This document shows, one piece after another, positions 11,501 through 37,823 of a stretch of 64,000 nt of DNA. Position 1 is the first letter of the stretch; each line of letters opens with the position of its first letter. The DNA comes from Hydractinia symbiolongicarpus (lineage: Eukaryota > Cnidaria > Hydrozoa > Anthoathecata > Hydractiniidae): positions 24,156,501 through 24,220,500 of the forward strand of contig NC_079886.1 of assembly GCF_029227915.1 (NCBI RefSeq). The letters run 5' to 3'. The notes beneath the pieces were generated by a model. The model made no database searches and was not told the DNA's origin. It was given only the letters and a program-made list of their open reading frames with translations. Both the position numbers and the translations under genes were made by a program.

Positions 11501-13317
11501 ATTGTGGACATGGCTGTATGTCAATTGGATGGACATTTGGTACAAACACATAAAACTGAAGAAATCATATGCAATTTATACAAACGCCATTTTAGTGTGT
11601 TTCACCCACTTTATCATATCTTGTTACATCATTGCGAGGGAACAACGCCCGTGGGAGCCCTGGGTATTACAGCGTTAATCAACGAGGAACGATACATGCA
11701 TAGATTATTTAGATTTGGACATACTGGGACAAGATTTCTTATTAATGAATACTATAAGAAGAAAAATTATGCAGATGCTGATCTGGAGTATGTACTCAAG
11801 GTAAACTTTGTTGGAAAAATTGATGGAAATGTTGCTATTTGTATAGTTTAAGTTGAAAATATTGCCTTAAAGAAAAGAGTTGCTGTTGTCTCTTTAAGAT
11901 ACAAGATGCCCTGCAGCTGAGGTTGGTTTTGCTGATTTTCTTAGATTTATTGTTACCGAGAAATTTTCTTCGTAGAAATGATGCACTCACCTGGTTAAAA
12001 TTCATTGTATAAATATGCTATGCAAACTGTATAGCATCAAGGAAAGTGGGTGCAAAGAATTTTAATTTTTGTTTCTTTATTTTAGAAACAAGGCTTGGAT
12101 AATGATGATATCAAATATTATCCTTTTCGTGATGATGGAAGAATAATTTGGAAAGAAATCAATACATTTGCAAAAAAATATGTAAAACTGTGAGTTTAAA
12201 AATTACAGAAGGAATTTTTGGAGTAATCAGTTTCTGTGGAATAATTACATTTCCATCCATGTCATAATTATTTTTAGTTATTACAAAAATAAAAAAGATG
12301 TTCAAAATGATTACGAATTACAAAATTTCGTGACAGAAGTAGCAACTGTCGGTGATGTAAGTATTGTTGACTCCCTGTGTATAAAAATATTATTTACTCT
12401 CTACGTAACAAAGTATTGTTGACTCCCTGTGTAGAAAGTATTGCTGACTCCCTATGTATACTGTTTACTCCCTACGTAGAAAAATATTGTTGACTCCCTA
12501 TGTATAAACAAATTGATGGTCTCTAAGAAATAAAAATACTTGGAGTCTCTATAAAATTAGCATTCTTAAAGATTGCCATCTTTTTATTTCCTATGAGCAA
12601 ATAAGATATGTAGGATGATATGTATGTTGCTTTACCTGAAGAAGGTAAAGCAACAAATCTGAAATATGATAAGAAATTGAGTAAGTACGTATTTCTGAAC
12701 TATCTTGACTGTGTAGCATAAACCTAAAATCTTTTTTTGCACAGTATCGCGGATTCCCTTCAAGTTTCGAAAAGCAATCAGATGTTTCAACGTTCCTTTC
12801 GCGTTTTATTTGGCTGCCAGTTTTACATGCAGCAAACAGTTATCCTCTGTATCCAAATGGTGCGTACCTTCCAATAGCACCAACCAAGCTATACTCTGAT
12901 CCACGACAAGAAGCACAAGGAAAGTACCCATACAGCCTGCCAAATGCTGCAGTTGTTCTGGTAAGAATCTCTTAACTTTTTTTAGACTTTATTCTCTATG
13001 CAAAAACAATATCTTCATTATTTGTTCACGAGAAACGGCTAGATGACTTTGTATGTCATTGGTTTTGTAACTTTTCTTTGCAGACGCAAGAAGTTCTCAC
13101 CTTTACGTTATCTTCTCTTCGAATCAATCGTTTATTTGACTATGGATTGAAGCTGCCGGATCGTAAGGGAAGCAATCTTGTGTTGAAAACATTTCAAAAG
13201 TTGAACACCTGCATTCAAAAACAACTGGAAAGTTTAAATGCGAAACGACACGAGAAGGGTGATTTGACTTATCAATACATGGAACCAAGATGGCTGCCAA
13301 ATAGCATTCATTGCTGA
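5567..13317 (+). CDS. secreted-type lipoxygenase, 10 exons, 622 aa
   Basis: Exons: 5567-5675, 7471-7754, 8487-8643, 8754-8869, 10621-10810, 11421-11800, 12086-12189, 12278-12356, 12745-12960, 13084-13317. All junctions are GT-AG and keep one frame. Lipoxygenases are non-heme iron dioxygenases that add oxygen to polyunsaturated fatty acids. The family is recognised from HLVQTH (iron-ligand pair, His about 324 and 329), the following HPLYHILLHH segment, a third ligand His about 501 in VLHAANSY, and the C-terminal tail WLPNSI. Exon 1 encodes a signal peptide (hydrophobic LLLLLFIQATLIC); there is no N-terminal PLAT domain, so the enzyme is probably secreted or luminal. Two oddities: the fourth ligand position (about 505) is Ser rather than Asn/His, and the last residue is Cys rather than the near-invariant Ile. 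Activity therefore cannot be taken for granted. Confidence 0.92.
5801..6535. repeat. 139-bp tandem repeat, 5.3 copies
   Basis: Units start at 5801, 5940, 6079, 6218, 6357 and 6496, exactly 139 bp apart, each beginning AACTCTGTAAAAACCAAGAC; the last copy is cut after about 40 bp. Copies look identical by eye, so the array is recent. It lies in lipoxygenase intron 1. Confidence 0.95.
6774..6866 (+). mobile_element. 3' tail of a non-LTR element ending in (GAT)n
   Basis: CCTCGTTGATAGCAGTACCA followed by GAGGCTATTCTGGGTA and a GATGATGATGACGATG tail. A second copy lies at 13699-13759. Simple-repeat tails are typical of 5'-truncated LINE copies. Confidence 0.5.
9335..9420. repeat. 15-bp minisatellite
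   Basis: About five and a half units of TTTCTTATAAACGGG. A minus-strand frame through it reads as repeated KKPVY but has no other sign of coding. Confidence 0.8.
9901..10379. mobile_element. MITE-like element with 13-bp TIRs
   Basis: GCAGTGCCGTAAC at 9901-9913 is exactly inverted at 10367-10379. The interior has a GC-rich left part (GGGGGCCAGGGGGCACAGCC), a purine-rich AAAGAAAG tract and a long C run near 10330. It is 479 bp with no coding capacity and lies in lipoxygenase intron 4. No clear target duplication was seen. Confidence 0.7.
12614..12680 (+). other. candidate frame-breaking cassette exon containing a hairpin
   Basis: A 67-nt segment between TAG and GTAAGT in lipoxygenase intron 8 reads as open codons (begins DDMYVALPEEG), but its length is 22 codons plus 1 nt. 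Exons 8 and 9 join in phase without it. Inclusion would shift exon 9 and lead to a stop. It holds a perfect 12-bp stem (GTTGCTTTACCT, 12626-12637, with its complement at 12643-12654). Confidence 0.3.
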
Positions 13318-14618
13318 AGGATCCTTGGCTGTTTGAGGATAGTGATGCCTGATAAGAGTTGGGAAATATGTTTGAAAATAATGTTTAAATCTCAAAATCA
13401 CATAGTTTTTTCTTCCACAATTGTCAGTCCATTTTCGCAAAGTGAATATCTTGGATATATGTTATTTTTTTAAACAATAAAACAAGCAGATTATTTACAT
13501 ACTGGTTGTACTTTTGGTAGAGCTTTTAAGCCCGGGCGAGTCTTGCAGCGGCTATAAAAAGTGTAAATCGATCCTTTCTGCTTAAAAAGTTCTGCATAAG
13601 AATGAGATTGATATCTTATACGGTTACCTTGTTGAGTAATTGTACGACTTTCGTAGCTCAAATTGGAGCATTAATGCAGTAAAACCCCTCTTGCAGAACC
13701 CTCGTTGATAGCAGTACCATTAAGAATTGAGGAGGCTACCCTGGGTAGATAAAAGTAATAATAATTAATTTTTGTTATTTTATCCCCTCGAAAACTCACA
13801 GAAAGAAATGTTTTATTTATTTGCGGAATATATCTTTAAAAGAAACTTTAAGCTGGTGAAAATTTAATTGGGTAGGTGGAATTTTTAATAAGAATAGTTT
13901 CTGTTAACTTAGCTCTTTGCAATCCTTTAATTCACTTCTTATAACTAAGATTTATGTCCGCTTAAAAAAAACTAATAATTATACCAGCCACCCAGTTCAT
14001 CCGTGTTTAAGAATTCAAGTACGCAAAAAGCACTCGGTACAGAACAAAAAATTCGTTTGTGGAAGAAAAGATTGCAGTATAAATTACGGTTAAGTTTAAA
14101 AAAGCAAACATAAGACTGCACTACCCTATGTACGACGCAACAGGGCGCTATTGGAAAGACGTACCTTATTTTTATGAACTACTTTCAAATGCTATGTTTA
14201 GCCCGTAAGCTTAATACAAATCTTTCGTCGAGCGGACGTGAGTTATGCATGATGTACAACAGTCTTGGTAATTTCACGATAATTTGCCAAACATCAACTA
14301 GTGCATATAAAACTCTCTTCAAGTAAATCAACATCGCAACTGGATGGGGTATTAAACATTTTTGATTTCATAAATACTTTTACTTTCTATAATCTTGCGA
14401 GACATATCGAAATATGTGAATATGAAAAAGTGTAAACCACATTAAGATTGATCGTCACAGATGCCGCTTTATCGTGCTTCCAAACCTATGTAACATTAAG
14501 TTTACATATGACAATTAGAATTTCTTGGCTAAACAAGAACATTTAGGGTTATCACAAGGGAGACGGAAACAAAATAAAAAATCGTTTTGATGTTCTAAAG
14601 TTTATTCGGTAAGAAACA
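13318..14618. other. lipoxygenase 3' end and intergenic DNA
   Basis: An AATAAAA at about 13477 is a plausible lipoxygenase poly(A) signal, and AATAAA on the minus strand near 14600-14605 fits RPS13. The two genes converge. The second copy of the LINE tail is at 13699-13759; otherwise I see nothing coding. Confidence 0.5.
13699..13759 (+). mobile_element. second copy of the LINE 3' tail
   Basis: CCTCGTTGATAGCAGTACCA ... GAGGCTACCCTGGGTA matches 6774-6820, ending in an AATAATAATT stretch instead of GAT repeats. Confidence 0.5.
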
Positions 14619-18566
<3,948 letters not shown>

Positions 18567-18900
18567 CTTGGCTGGCTGTGTTTTTCGAAAGAATTGATCG
18601 CATGTGTAAATGGCTGATAGTGCAAGCCATGGTTGACCAGGGGTACTGTTTCCGACTGAACTGCGTTTCAAGATTTGGATTTAGTAAGACCGGCCATTTC
18701 AATGGCTTCCAAAACCCGTGCCTCGCCTAGACAGTTTCCACTTTATAAACTTTATACAACTTTGTTTAGATCAGCAAGGCACAGTGAATTAACAAAAATA
18801 TGGAAACACAGCACCGAGCATAAACCAGCACAGCTTCAGATGATAACCTTTTTGGCAAATTAAACAGTTTCCAACGCAAATTCAGATTGGACTATTGAGA
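18567..18900. promoter_or_regulatory. bidirectional promoter between RPS13 and PSMA2
   Basis: The two start codons point away from each other, 334 bp apart. Both are housekeeping genes. No TATA box is obvious at a good position for either. Shared regulation is inferred from the arrangement alone. Confidence 0.6.
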
Positions 18901-21900
18901 ATGGGATCGACAGAGAGATACAGTTTCAGCTTGACGACATTTAGGTAATTTAAATTGGGGAACAAGTATAGCTAGAATAGCTGCTAGCTTGTGCATTTCC
19001 CGTCTTCTTCTTTGTAATCCAGTTTGAATTAATATTTCTGATCAATTTTTATGAGCGTATTAGTTACGAACTAACTACCGCCCATACTGAAACATTTTTT
19101 TCTATATTGATTTGATCTATATTGAAAATCAATATAGAAAGTGCGGCGGAGCATGGGGACTGAGTCCCCTAGGCTCGCAAGCAAAAATTTTTAGATGCCC
19201 CTTTCATTTGAATCGTATAATGAATCGTATGAAAACCAAAGTTCCCACGTGCTTCATAGTAATCAATCAAACGATTTCATCTTTGCCTCGATGAAACATT
19301 TCCTGGGGTTTCTGCATTAGCAGTACCGCAGTGTGTTCCCGGACGCAGTATATATTGTACGATGGCCCCTATGGCTCCCTTTTCTCCCACATCGAAAAAA
19401 CTTCTCTTCTATATAACGAAACACTCTCTTCTGTATTTTGACACTTCCCTTCAGTATTTTGACACTTCTCTTCTGCACTTAACACTTCTCTGCATGTGGC
19501 TCTTTACAACTTGAATTCTAAAATCTGGTCCGCAATTTTACATCATTGGTCCGTAGTTTTAACCTTTTGTGAGGTTTATTACACGGGACCAGTCCCCTCG
19601 CCATGTGACATATTTTTCAACCGTCGTCAAGCAAGCATGAGCATGAAGTCTGTGGTACGTGAGATTGTTAAAGAGGAGCTTGGCTCGTCCCTGACAGCAA
19701 CTACAATAACACCATCAGCCACAAGGTCTTCGCTGTCTTGTGTAGCTAACACAAGTCATGCTAGCAGTAGTGGTAGAACAAGTAACGTATCAAGTAGGTT
19801 GACCACCCTACTAACCACCATCAATAAGAAAAAGAGTGTGAAAGGTAAAAGTAAAGCCAAAAAGGATATAACTATTTAAGTGAAATGTATGAGGTGTGGA
19901 GGTATCATTATATTTTTTACTGGGTCCAAAATTTCCTATGCGCAGGGCCGGGGTGTGCCATTTATTCATAAACAATATTTGAATAAATTCATATATTAAG
20001 GACCAGATTCAGTCTGGGAAATTTTCGAGCTTATGGAAGAGAAGTGTTTCGCACTTGGAAGAGAAGTGTTTTGCACTTGGAAGAGAAGTGTTTCGCACTT
20101 GGAAGAGAAGTGTTTCGAACGGAAGAGAACTTTAGGTATCAAAGTAGAGAAGTTTTTTATACAGAAGAGAAGGTTTTTTTATACAGAAGAGAAGTGTTGT
20201 TATACAGAAGAGAAGTGTTCTGACTAAGAAGAGAAGTGTTTTTATTGAGAAGAGAAGTGAGCCATAGGGGCCATCATAGTATTGCATGGGCCAGTAGTTC
20301 TGGTCAAGTATACAAAAACGGAAAATATTTCTTTATCAGGAATTTATTTCCTGGTTTAGAAATTATTCATTTTTCTGAAATTTGTTCTGATTGAACCAAA
20401 AAAATGAATGATACATATATATATTTGAAGATTTTCAGTAGGTGTTGATTGCACGAGAAACACTTGTCAGAATATATATAAATGCCTTGGTAATGTAGAC
20501 GTTAAAATATTTTCTTGATATTATATATAGCTATATATTGAAAGAATTTCTGTTATTGTAACTTGAGCCGCACTGGTTTATGCTGCCTTCAAAATTAATA
20601 TATAATAAATTTTGAACGGAAATGAAATCTTACTTGCTGTCTAAGTCGTTATAACATAAGCTAGGACTTCGCTTTTTGATTTATTTTTCAAGTATTTCTT
20701 AGCCTAATTATTTCTCTAATTTTGTTCTAAATAGTGAGGACATGACTTTGTTTTTTATAGAATATTTGTCTTGAAATACGGTTAAATGAACTTTTAAACA
20801 GGTTTTAATAAACAATGGGCAATCAAAATGGCAGAAAATCAAAAAAAAAAACAAGAAAGTTTTTGTCTACAAAAATTTTTGGATTAAATTTTTTTGAATA
20901 ATACCATATTTTTAATCAAAAAAGTGCTACAAGTTAAAGTTGATCATAATTGCTTGATGTATAATACTTTGTAATGTGTGATGATGAATAATACTGTATT
21001 ATAGCTATGTGTTGTGTATGCTTATGTGTAAAATTGCCTTTCTTTAATTTAAATTTTAGTCCTTCTGGTAAACTTGTTCAAATCGAATATGCATTAGCTG
21101 CTGTTGCTGCTGGTGGACCATCTGTGGGTTTAAAAGGTTTGCTATGTTTGATAAAAGACCTATTAGTAAGAGAAAGGAATCGATCTGGCGCTCACAAAGA
21201 TTCACCCAATTCTGAGAAATGAGATAATTCGTTTTTCGTTTAGTTAAGATAGAACATATACTTTACTAATCAAAAGCAGACTACTATTTAAGCTAGCTGA
21301 GACACACACCATAGAAATCTTTCTCTAATTATACTTTTTAGCCTATTTCACACATGCCACTAAGTCAGCATTTATGGAGATTTTTAATGGCTTTAAGTTT
21401 ATTCGTTCTATGTATTTGATTTGTTACCAGACCTCTCAGTTACGAATAACAATGCTGTAGCTTCTTAGCACAGCGATACAGGAAAGTAAATCTTTACGAT
21501 CTTTTAAATGCTATATTTTTTAGTAAAACCACATTATTATGATACTTGTATATTTTTCTCAGTTCTTCCCTAAAAAAGGTCAATATTTGTGTCAATATTG
21601 ATCTCCAAACACTTCGTAATTGGTTATGTGAAATATCCTTAAATATTTCAAACACGGAGGTTATCCTTTTTGTAATATTTAAGTGAATCAGTAAGATACT
21701 TTGAAATTTATTACACTGTTTTTAACCTGGAGTTATACAAAACATATCTGACAAACTTTGAAACGCTTATTGTATTATTTCAAAGGTACACTATTTTATT
21801 TCTACACCAACTCTTAGTATATATATATTATGTGCTCTTTTTGATCTACCTGAAGTAAGAAGCATAATAACTATAAAGAATGACAGTATTGTTAAATTCC

Positions 21901-23627
21901 TCTTACACCCACGTGTTTATAAACTTTGACGTCAGGATAGTTTTACAACTTTGAAAGTTGCAAATTCTACAGGCTAATGAATAAATAACTTTTTTTAAAT
22001 ATTTGTTTTATTTATATACCTGGTACAACTGAAACAAATTGAAATGATATACTTTATAAATAGAGACTATCTAGGCAATTATCTTTTTGACCGAAACATA
22101 TGTATGTTGATATATTTTATAATATGCATGTTTATTTTAGCTGTTAATGGAGCTGTTATTGCAGCAGAGAAAAAACAAAAGTCAATGCTGTATGATGAAC
22201 GTACAGTCTCCAAGGTTTGATTGTCTGTTCTTCAATTGAAGGATATTGTAAAGATTTGTCCGCATAAAATATTATTTTTATCTTATTTAGATGGAAATTA
22301 TTTCAGATCGCATAGGAATGGTTTATAGTGGCATGGGTCCAGATTTTAGGTATTTGATCTGAATTATGCTCATTTAGTGAAGGAATTGCATTGGAAGTTG
22401 TTAATTTCGATCTCTTCTTTGTTTTAGACTTTTAGTCGCTGAAGCTCGTCGCATTTCTGTAAATTATACCTTGCAGTATGGTGAACCCATCCCAACGTCA
22501 CAATTAGTACACCGTGTTGCAGCGGTTATGCAGGAGTATACACAATCTGGGTATGTTGTTTATTTACGTTTGCTGTTTCTTTCTTATTATTTTTATATCT
22601 GGTCTAAAACAGGGTGTCTGTCAGGCTTAAAAAACCAGGTGACTTTAAAAAACAATTTTTGAATATTCACGCAAAATGTTAAAGTCTTTCTACATTCTTT
22701 GTACACGTACACCTTTTACAATTTTCCATATATGTAGTCATAAGAATTATAGCAAAACACACCTTGAAACACAGCAAAAAAAATTGTGAAAACTTGAGAA
22801 AACTTCTAAAAGTATTAAAAAATCGGGCAAAGACCCTGTAAAAGAACAGAATAAGATGCTCCTGTGTTAGTTGTGATATATGTTAACTTTAACAAGCCCT
22901 ATGGTTATGGCAGAAAATATAAAGATAGATCGAAAAGATTTTCAGTAAAGTTATCTCAGGAAAATTATTTTTGCTTTTATAATTTTATTTTTTATTTCTA
23001 CAGCGGTGTTCGTCCATTCGGTGTTTCATTATTAATGATCGGTTGGGATGATGACACTCCTCATCTGTTTCAATGCGATCCTTCTGGTGCGTATTTTGCT
23101 TGGAAAGCAACAGCGATAGGAAAAAACTTCGTAAATGGTAAAACGTTTCTCGAAAAAAGGTAAGTCCATTTTTTGTAGCAGTGTAAAAGACGCAATCTAA
23201 AAGTCATTCTAAATCGTATCTCGTACGCTTGACCATTCTTTACTTTACTGTATAGATATAACGAATCTATCGAATTAGAGGACGCCATTCATACAGCAGT
23301 GTTAACTTTAAAGGTAAGATCTGTTGCAAGCCAAAGTTTTGAAATCTTATCTACGTAACGCAACTACTAGTTAGGTTCACTAGTCTATGTTTTACAGTAA
23401 AATTGTGTTGAAAGAATACCTAACAACCTTAAAAGGAGAATAGTACTCGTGGTTTTCTTATGCAGTAAAGGTTGAGAAAGTTCTCACTTTTGTGTTTGAT
23501 TTTTTAGGAAGGCTTCGAGGGACAGATGACAGAAGATAACATAGAAATAGGTGTTTGTGATAAAGGTGGTTTTCGAAAGTTAACGCCCAACGAGATAAAG
23601 GACTATCTTGCTTCAATACTCTCATAA
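18901..23627 (+). CDS. PSMA2: 20S proteasome subunit alpha type-2, 8 exons, 236 aa
   Basis: Exons: 18901-18944, 21060-21136, 22141-22214, 22291-22349, 22428-22550, 23004-23159, 23256-23313, 23508-23627; GT-AG introns, phases all agree. Proteasome alpha-2 forms part of the outer heptameric ring of the 20S core. The N-terminal alpha signature is present ([20 protein letters not shown], across exons 1-2). Other matches are [46 protein letters not shown] and the C-terminal [20 protein letters not shown]-like end (sequence here has EIGVCDKGG). Length 236 is close to the human 234. Alpha subunits lack catalytic activity. Intron 1 (2.1 kb) contains a TIR-bearing element. Confidence 0.98.
19361..20275. 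mobile_element. non-autonomous TIR element with AGAAGAGAAGTG subrepeats
   Basis: GATGGCCCCTATGGCTC at the left end is inverted at the right end (20259-20275). Subterminal arrays of ACTTCTCTTCTG-like units (19385-19495) are mirrored by GAAGAGAAGTGTT units (20035-20260), so each side is a long imperfect inverted repeat. Inside is a 127-codon plus-strand frame (19496-19879), Ser/Thr-rich with a [13 protein letters not shown] basic end; it resembles captured coding sequence but I cannot name it. Confidence 0.7.
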
Positions 23628-26549
23628 CCCCCCACCCAGAGATGACTGGTTGTGACACTAGATTTTGTAATTTACGTCGTTAGTTTAAAACTGTTTAACG
23701 AATAGAGCTTGCCACTAGAAATCCGGTTTTTCGACATCTCAAAAATACGGGTAGGCAGATAAGGTTCATACCGTATCTGGATACCCTAAAACGTTTTATA
23801 AAGGTAAATCTTTGGGGCTATGTAAGGATGATACTTCAGCTGCTTAATACAAGGGAGGGGGTCCTAATAGCTGGGGGGGGGGTCAGATTTTTTTTTGAGA
23901 ACCAATAAGCAGCGAGGGGGGGGGGGGGGTTATTAAACATGGGGGTCAGATTTTTTTGTGCACACTGTGGTGGCCTCCTTTCAAATCATCCTCGCCCATA
24001 CGACAAAAATATGTGATACAAAGTAGATACAGATGAAAATTAATAAGCGCCCCCCTTTAATTAAGCATCCGAGAGAATATGTTCGAAGAAGATGTTTAAC
24101 CCAGCCTTTTTATGATAATCAGTCTTGGCTACAACTCTTCGAAACTTTGAAAGTAGAATATGCTCCTGAAAAGTTGCAAATATTAAAAAAAAAGATTAAC
24201 TGATTTTTTTGCTCAGGTTTAAGTCGCCAGGTTTGTTTTACGGTTTTTATTAATTAAAATTCGTGTTTTTTCGAACGAGCTCATTGAAAGTTCACAAAAC
24301 TTCTTTAATTTACTTTTTATAAATTAGTTGCCACCTTGTCAAAGGTGATGTTTCGTTTTTTTATTTAAAAACAAATGTAAACACTAATGCCTAGGAAAAA
24401 TAGTACTACTTTTGAGAAAAACTCAGGAAAATTTCCAGCTCGTTGTAAGTTTCTCTCTTGCTTTGCTGAACTACAATTCTGCTCATGAATTAGTGCAAGG
24501 GAGAGCGGATTTTCAAACCTCGTGACCACAAGCAATTGAGAAAGCCGATTTTATCTAATTAACACGCATTCTAATCTTCACAGCGGACTTTGGATCTTGG
24601 TTATTTGGTTAGATCCAAAATCTTAAAGCGTGATAATTCTTGCTGGCGTCAGCACGACCAGCTCTCGCGATCTTGCGGGCCTTTCTGGTTAGTAAAACGG
24701 ATTTTCCCATAATGCTCTAGGTTATTTTTAACGCCGGTTACCTGGCCTTACCCCCTACCAAAGTGAAACCTTTGCAGCCCACTGGTCGCAGAGCACTGGC
24801 CAAGTGATTCCGTTTGACTGTTTCGAGAAATAGCCAAATACGGCCGTTATATTATGTCAGGGATTGTTTTTTGTTTTTTTTTGGCAACAGGTAAAATATC
24901 CAGAACGAACGGCAGCATGCAGACACCCTTCCTTATTAGGAAAGAGGTTGGGGAAATTTTATGTACCTTTAAATTTATTTTTTGTTTAAGAGAAAACTTA
25001 GCTACGACCAAGTCTGCGGCTCCTCCTCAATTGTTGTTTGACTGCCGCACAAATCAGTTTGTTGTTTAAGCTGAATCTATTTTCGTCTCGATAAACTTTA
25101 CGCGAAGGTGGTGGTCGTGGTAGCGCATTCGGCTTATACTGTAAATAATTAATAATTTGCTTGTATGGCAGGCAAGCAAGTTAGAGTAATGCTAGACGTA
25201 TCTCTAGCGATAATGTAACATAGTTACAGTCGGAGGGAAGGAAGAACCAGCCGTTAGGATGGAATCCCCAAGGACGTTAAAACTTCCTGTTATTTACTTC
25301 CTTTAAACTCTCGATAAATCTAAGAAAAAGGATCAGCTAGTAACCGCTAATTTAATCATTTTTTGGTCTGCTTGCCTTGAACACACACAAACTCGTTGCT
25401 AGCGTATGGTTTGATTTCTGACGGTGAGACAAAAAAGAGACAACATGCGCTGTGAACGAGGTTGTGATGAACAGTGAAAAAGTTCTTATTTTTTTATTAT
25501 GCTTAGTCTGTATTTTTAAAAAAAGAAATCTACAGTTAACTCTTTTAATCACACTGCAGTCCTTCAGTCTTTTTTTCCCATTGCCTAGAGTGTAAATGCA
25601 AAATGCCTTGTGAGTAGTTTTACTTACGTTACCGCTCTTCTAACATATGATACAATTCTTGACCAGTTTTATTACTGATCGAGAATGAGCCCCGAAAACG
25701 AGTTTGTTATTCGCAGCACTGGAAGAAATTGACGTAACCAATGTGTAACACAACTTCGTTCCCAGGGTCTCTTTTTGTGTTTTTATTAGTAATACAGCGA
25801 AGAGGCCCTAGGAACGGCCCCAGGAACGAACTTGCATGCAACATTCGAAACGTGTTAATTTTATTAGCAAAAACACGTGTTAATAATATTTCTCTATTTG
25901 GTGTTGGACAAAGAAATAATACAATAAATGTCCACTTAAAAACTGTTTGCAACAGAAATTTACTCTCAACTTTTAGCGCACAACACCCACGTTTAATACG
26001 CCTAAAATACGCCGAACCACAAAAGGGAAAATAAGATAAATAAAAACTAAAAATAAACTAAATTATATCGACTATAAATAATAAAAGTCGAAGAGAATCA
26101 TTCTTACGTCAAACCACCCGCCGCAAGGCTTACATAGACATGTAAAGCAACGCAACTGTGAGTAAGCCAGATACGGCGGATAAGACGAATGGGCAAGAAC
26201 GTACCAATAACTGTCTCAACCGTTGATCATACTGTAAAATTTAATCTGCATAAATACTGCTCAAAAAATATATAACGAATTCATCGTTTTGATAAACTTT
26301 ATGGAAAAAATAGAGAGAGTTCATTATTTTTCACGCTTAGTTTTCTTATACGTTATCTCAATGTCGGTGCAAAAAGCGATAGGTAAGCTGAAATTGGTTT
26401 ACATTCACCCAAGGTCCAAATATTCTGTACAAACTTTTCTAGTTTAAAACACTATAGATCTCATATAAAAATCCTCTTTTTACGGGCTTTGGCATAGGTG
26501 GCTGAAAGGTGCATGATATAATTAAATTTCAGATTTGCGCTCATACCCA
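23628..26549. other. intergenic, converging genes
   Basis: Lies between the PSMA2 stop and the PCBP-like stop. It holds G-rich low-complexity patches (about 23860-23945) and small repeat fragments, including TTCGTTCCCAGGG with an inverted partner near 25820. No supportable gene. Confidence 0.45.
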
Positions 26550-36219
<9,670 letters not shown>

Positions 36220-37645
36220 TATTTACCTGTGACAAAATGAAAAAAATGAAGGAGAAAACATACAAGGCACAAAATACCAGCAATATTAATATGTCAGCTT
36301 ATATCTCCAAAAATAGAGAAAAACTAAATTATTTAATTGAAATCAAGATTTGGTTCTGATTTTTTATTATTAGCCTACTGCAAAATAATAGATTTAAAAA
36401 ATTGAACAAGCACCAACTTTTAGTGAAAATCATGATTTAGCAATTTGACAGTAAACATTTTTTAAAGGAGTATAAGCCTGAGATTTAAATCTTCTAAAAG
36501 CATGATTGATTAGAAACAACTATTTTATTTCCTTTATCATTGCATGATCAATTTTAGCATAATCTATTTGCAATTGGCTATTTATGAATTTATATCTTAT
36601 GATTTTTGAAAAAATCAGCCTTTTTTCAAATAGATAAAAAATCTGATGGGTTATTATGATCAGGTAAAAGTAGAGATTTTATTAAGGCCTAAAAAGGAAA
36701 CTTTCGCAAAAAAACAGAAAATATAAATAAACATTTTATTTTAATATAAAATACATTGTGTAAAAATTGACTTTAAAGTAATATATTTTGACTAAAAATC
36801 GCCCCCCCCCCCTTTCCTCACCCCGTTCAAAGCACCTCCCTTAAGTGAGAAAATTCCAAACCTCCTTCAATCTAACACATTCTATGTATATAATATTTAT
36901 CCCCTAATATTCTCCATAATGATAATTTTGACCTTAATATAAAAAATCTGAGTCCCCCACCAGTATGAGGAGGAAGGAGGACATTGTGGTGATCCTTTGT
37001 GACAATGTAACTTGACCTCTAATTAATGAACAGCATATCTTAATCTTCAAAATAAGGAATTTTTATTTTATTAGGTTTTATGAAAATCTGCATAATGTTT
37101 ACACCATTAATAACAAATAATTTCAACCTATACGAGTAGCAATTGGGATTGAGTCTAGGGCTGAATAAAGTCTTGTAATGTAAGTTTAATAGGTAGTATA
37201 ATTTTTCCATTTTCTTCCTGGAATGTGAAATATCATGTATATATTTTTCCAGAAAATCTAAAAAATAAAGCTGTAGCTGCAAGAGTAACCTCAATGCGTT
37301 ACCTGTCTAGAGTGGTGATAAAACAAACACCAAGCAAAAAGGGTGAATTCTGTTCAGTCACGAGTATAAATAGTGGCAAAAGAATTTCATTCAAAAAAGA
37401 AAACATATCATATTTCAAAACAAGTTTGAAACACTGTGTGTTTACATTCTTTATTCAAGTTACACTATTATTATGACTACGGTATTACATTATAGATTAT
37501 AGATTATAATTATTTTATTATTATGACTAGACAAATAAATATTTTTCAACAGGTAGTTAAATTTTTGTTTTCACCTATAATAAAGGAACTAAATCTGCAA
37601 CAAAACTTTACTGTGCAAGTAAAAACAAAAACCTAAGATCCCTAC

Positions 37646-37823
37646 CTTGTGTATTTCGATAGAGGTTTTAGGGAACAGTGGGGTCGGAGCTCATAGGTTT
37701 TTTAGAAAAGTACCATGTATGGAATGAAGCAGCAAAAGGGGACAAGCTGTGAATTGCTTCTTCCAGCCAGTTACTATTCACTCTTTGCTGCTGCTGATCT
37801 ACAACTTCATGGAATTCACTCAT
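37646..37823 (-). other. possible 5' exon of the KH gene with a 51-codon ORF
   Basis: ATG at 37823, stop at 37668-37670, then a donor (CACAAG/GTAGGG) at 37646. The KH start exon has an acceptor (GTCACAG) just before its ATG, so a 5' non-coding exon is expected upstream. The ORF (begins MSEFHEVVDQQQQ) would then be an upstream ORF, or it may be a small separate gene. Confidence 0.3.

Noticed and set aside
12614-12680. Constitutive coding exon of lipoxygenase
   Set aside because: Its 67-nt length breaks the frame; exons 8 and 9 join correctly without it. Kept only as a possible cassette exon.
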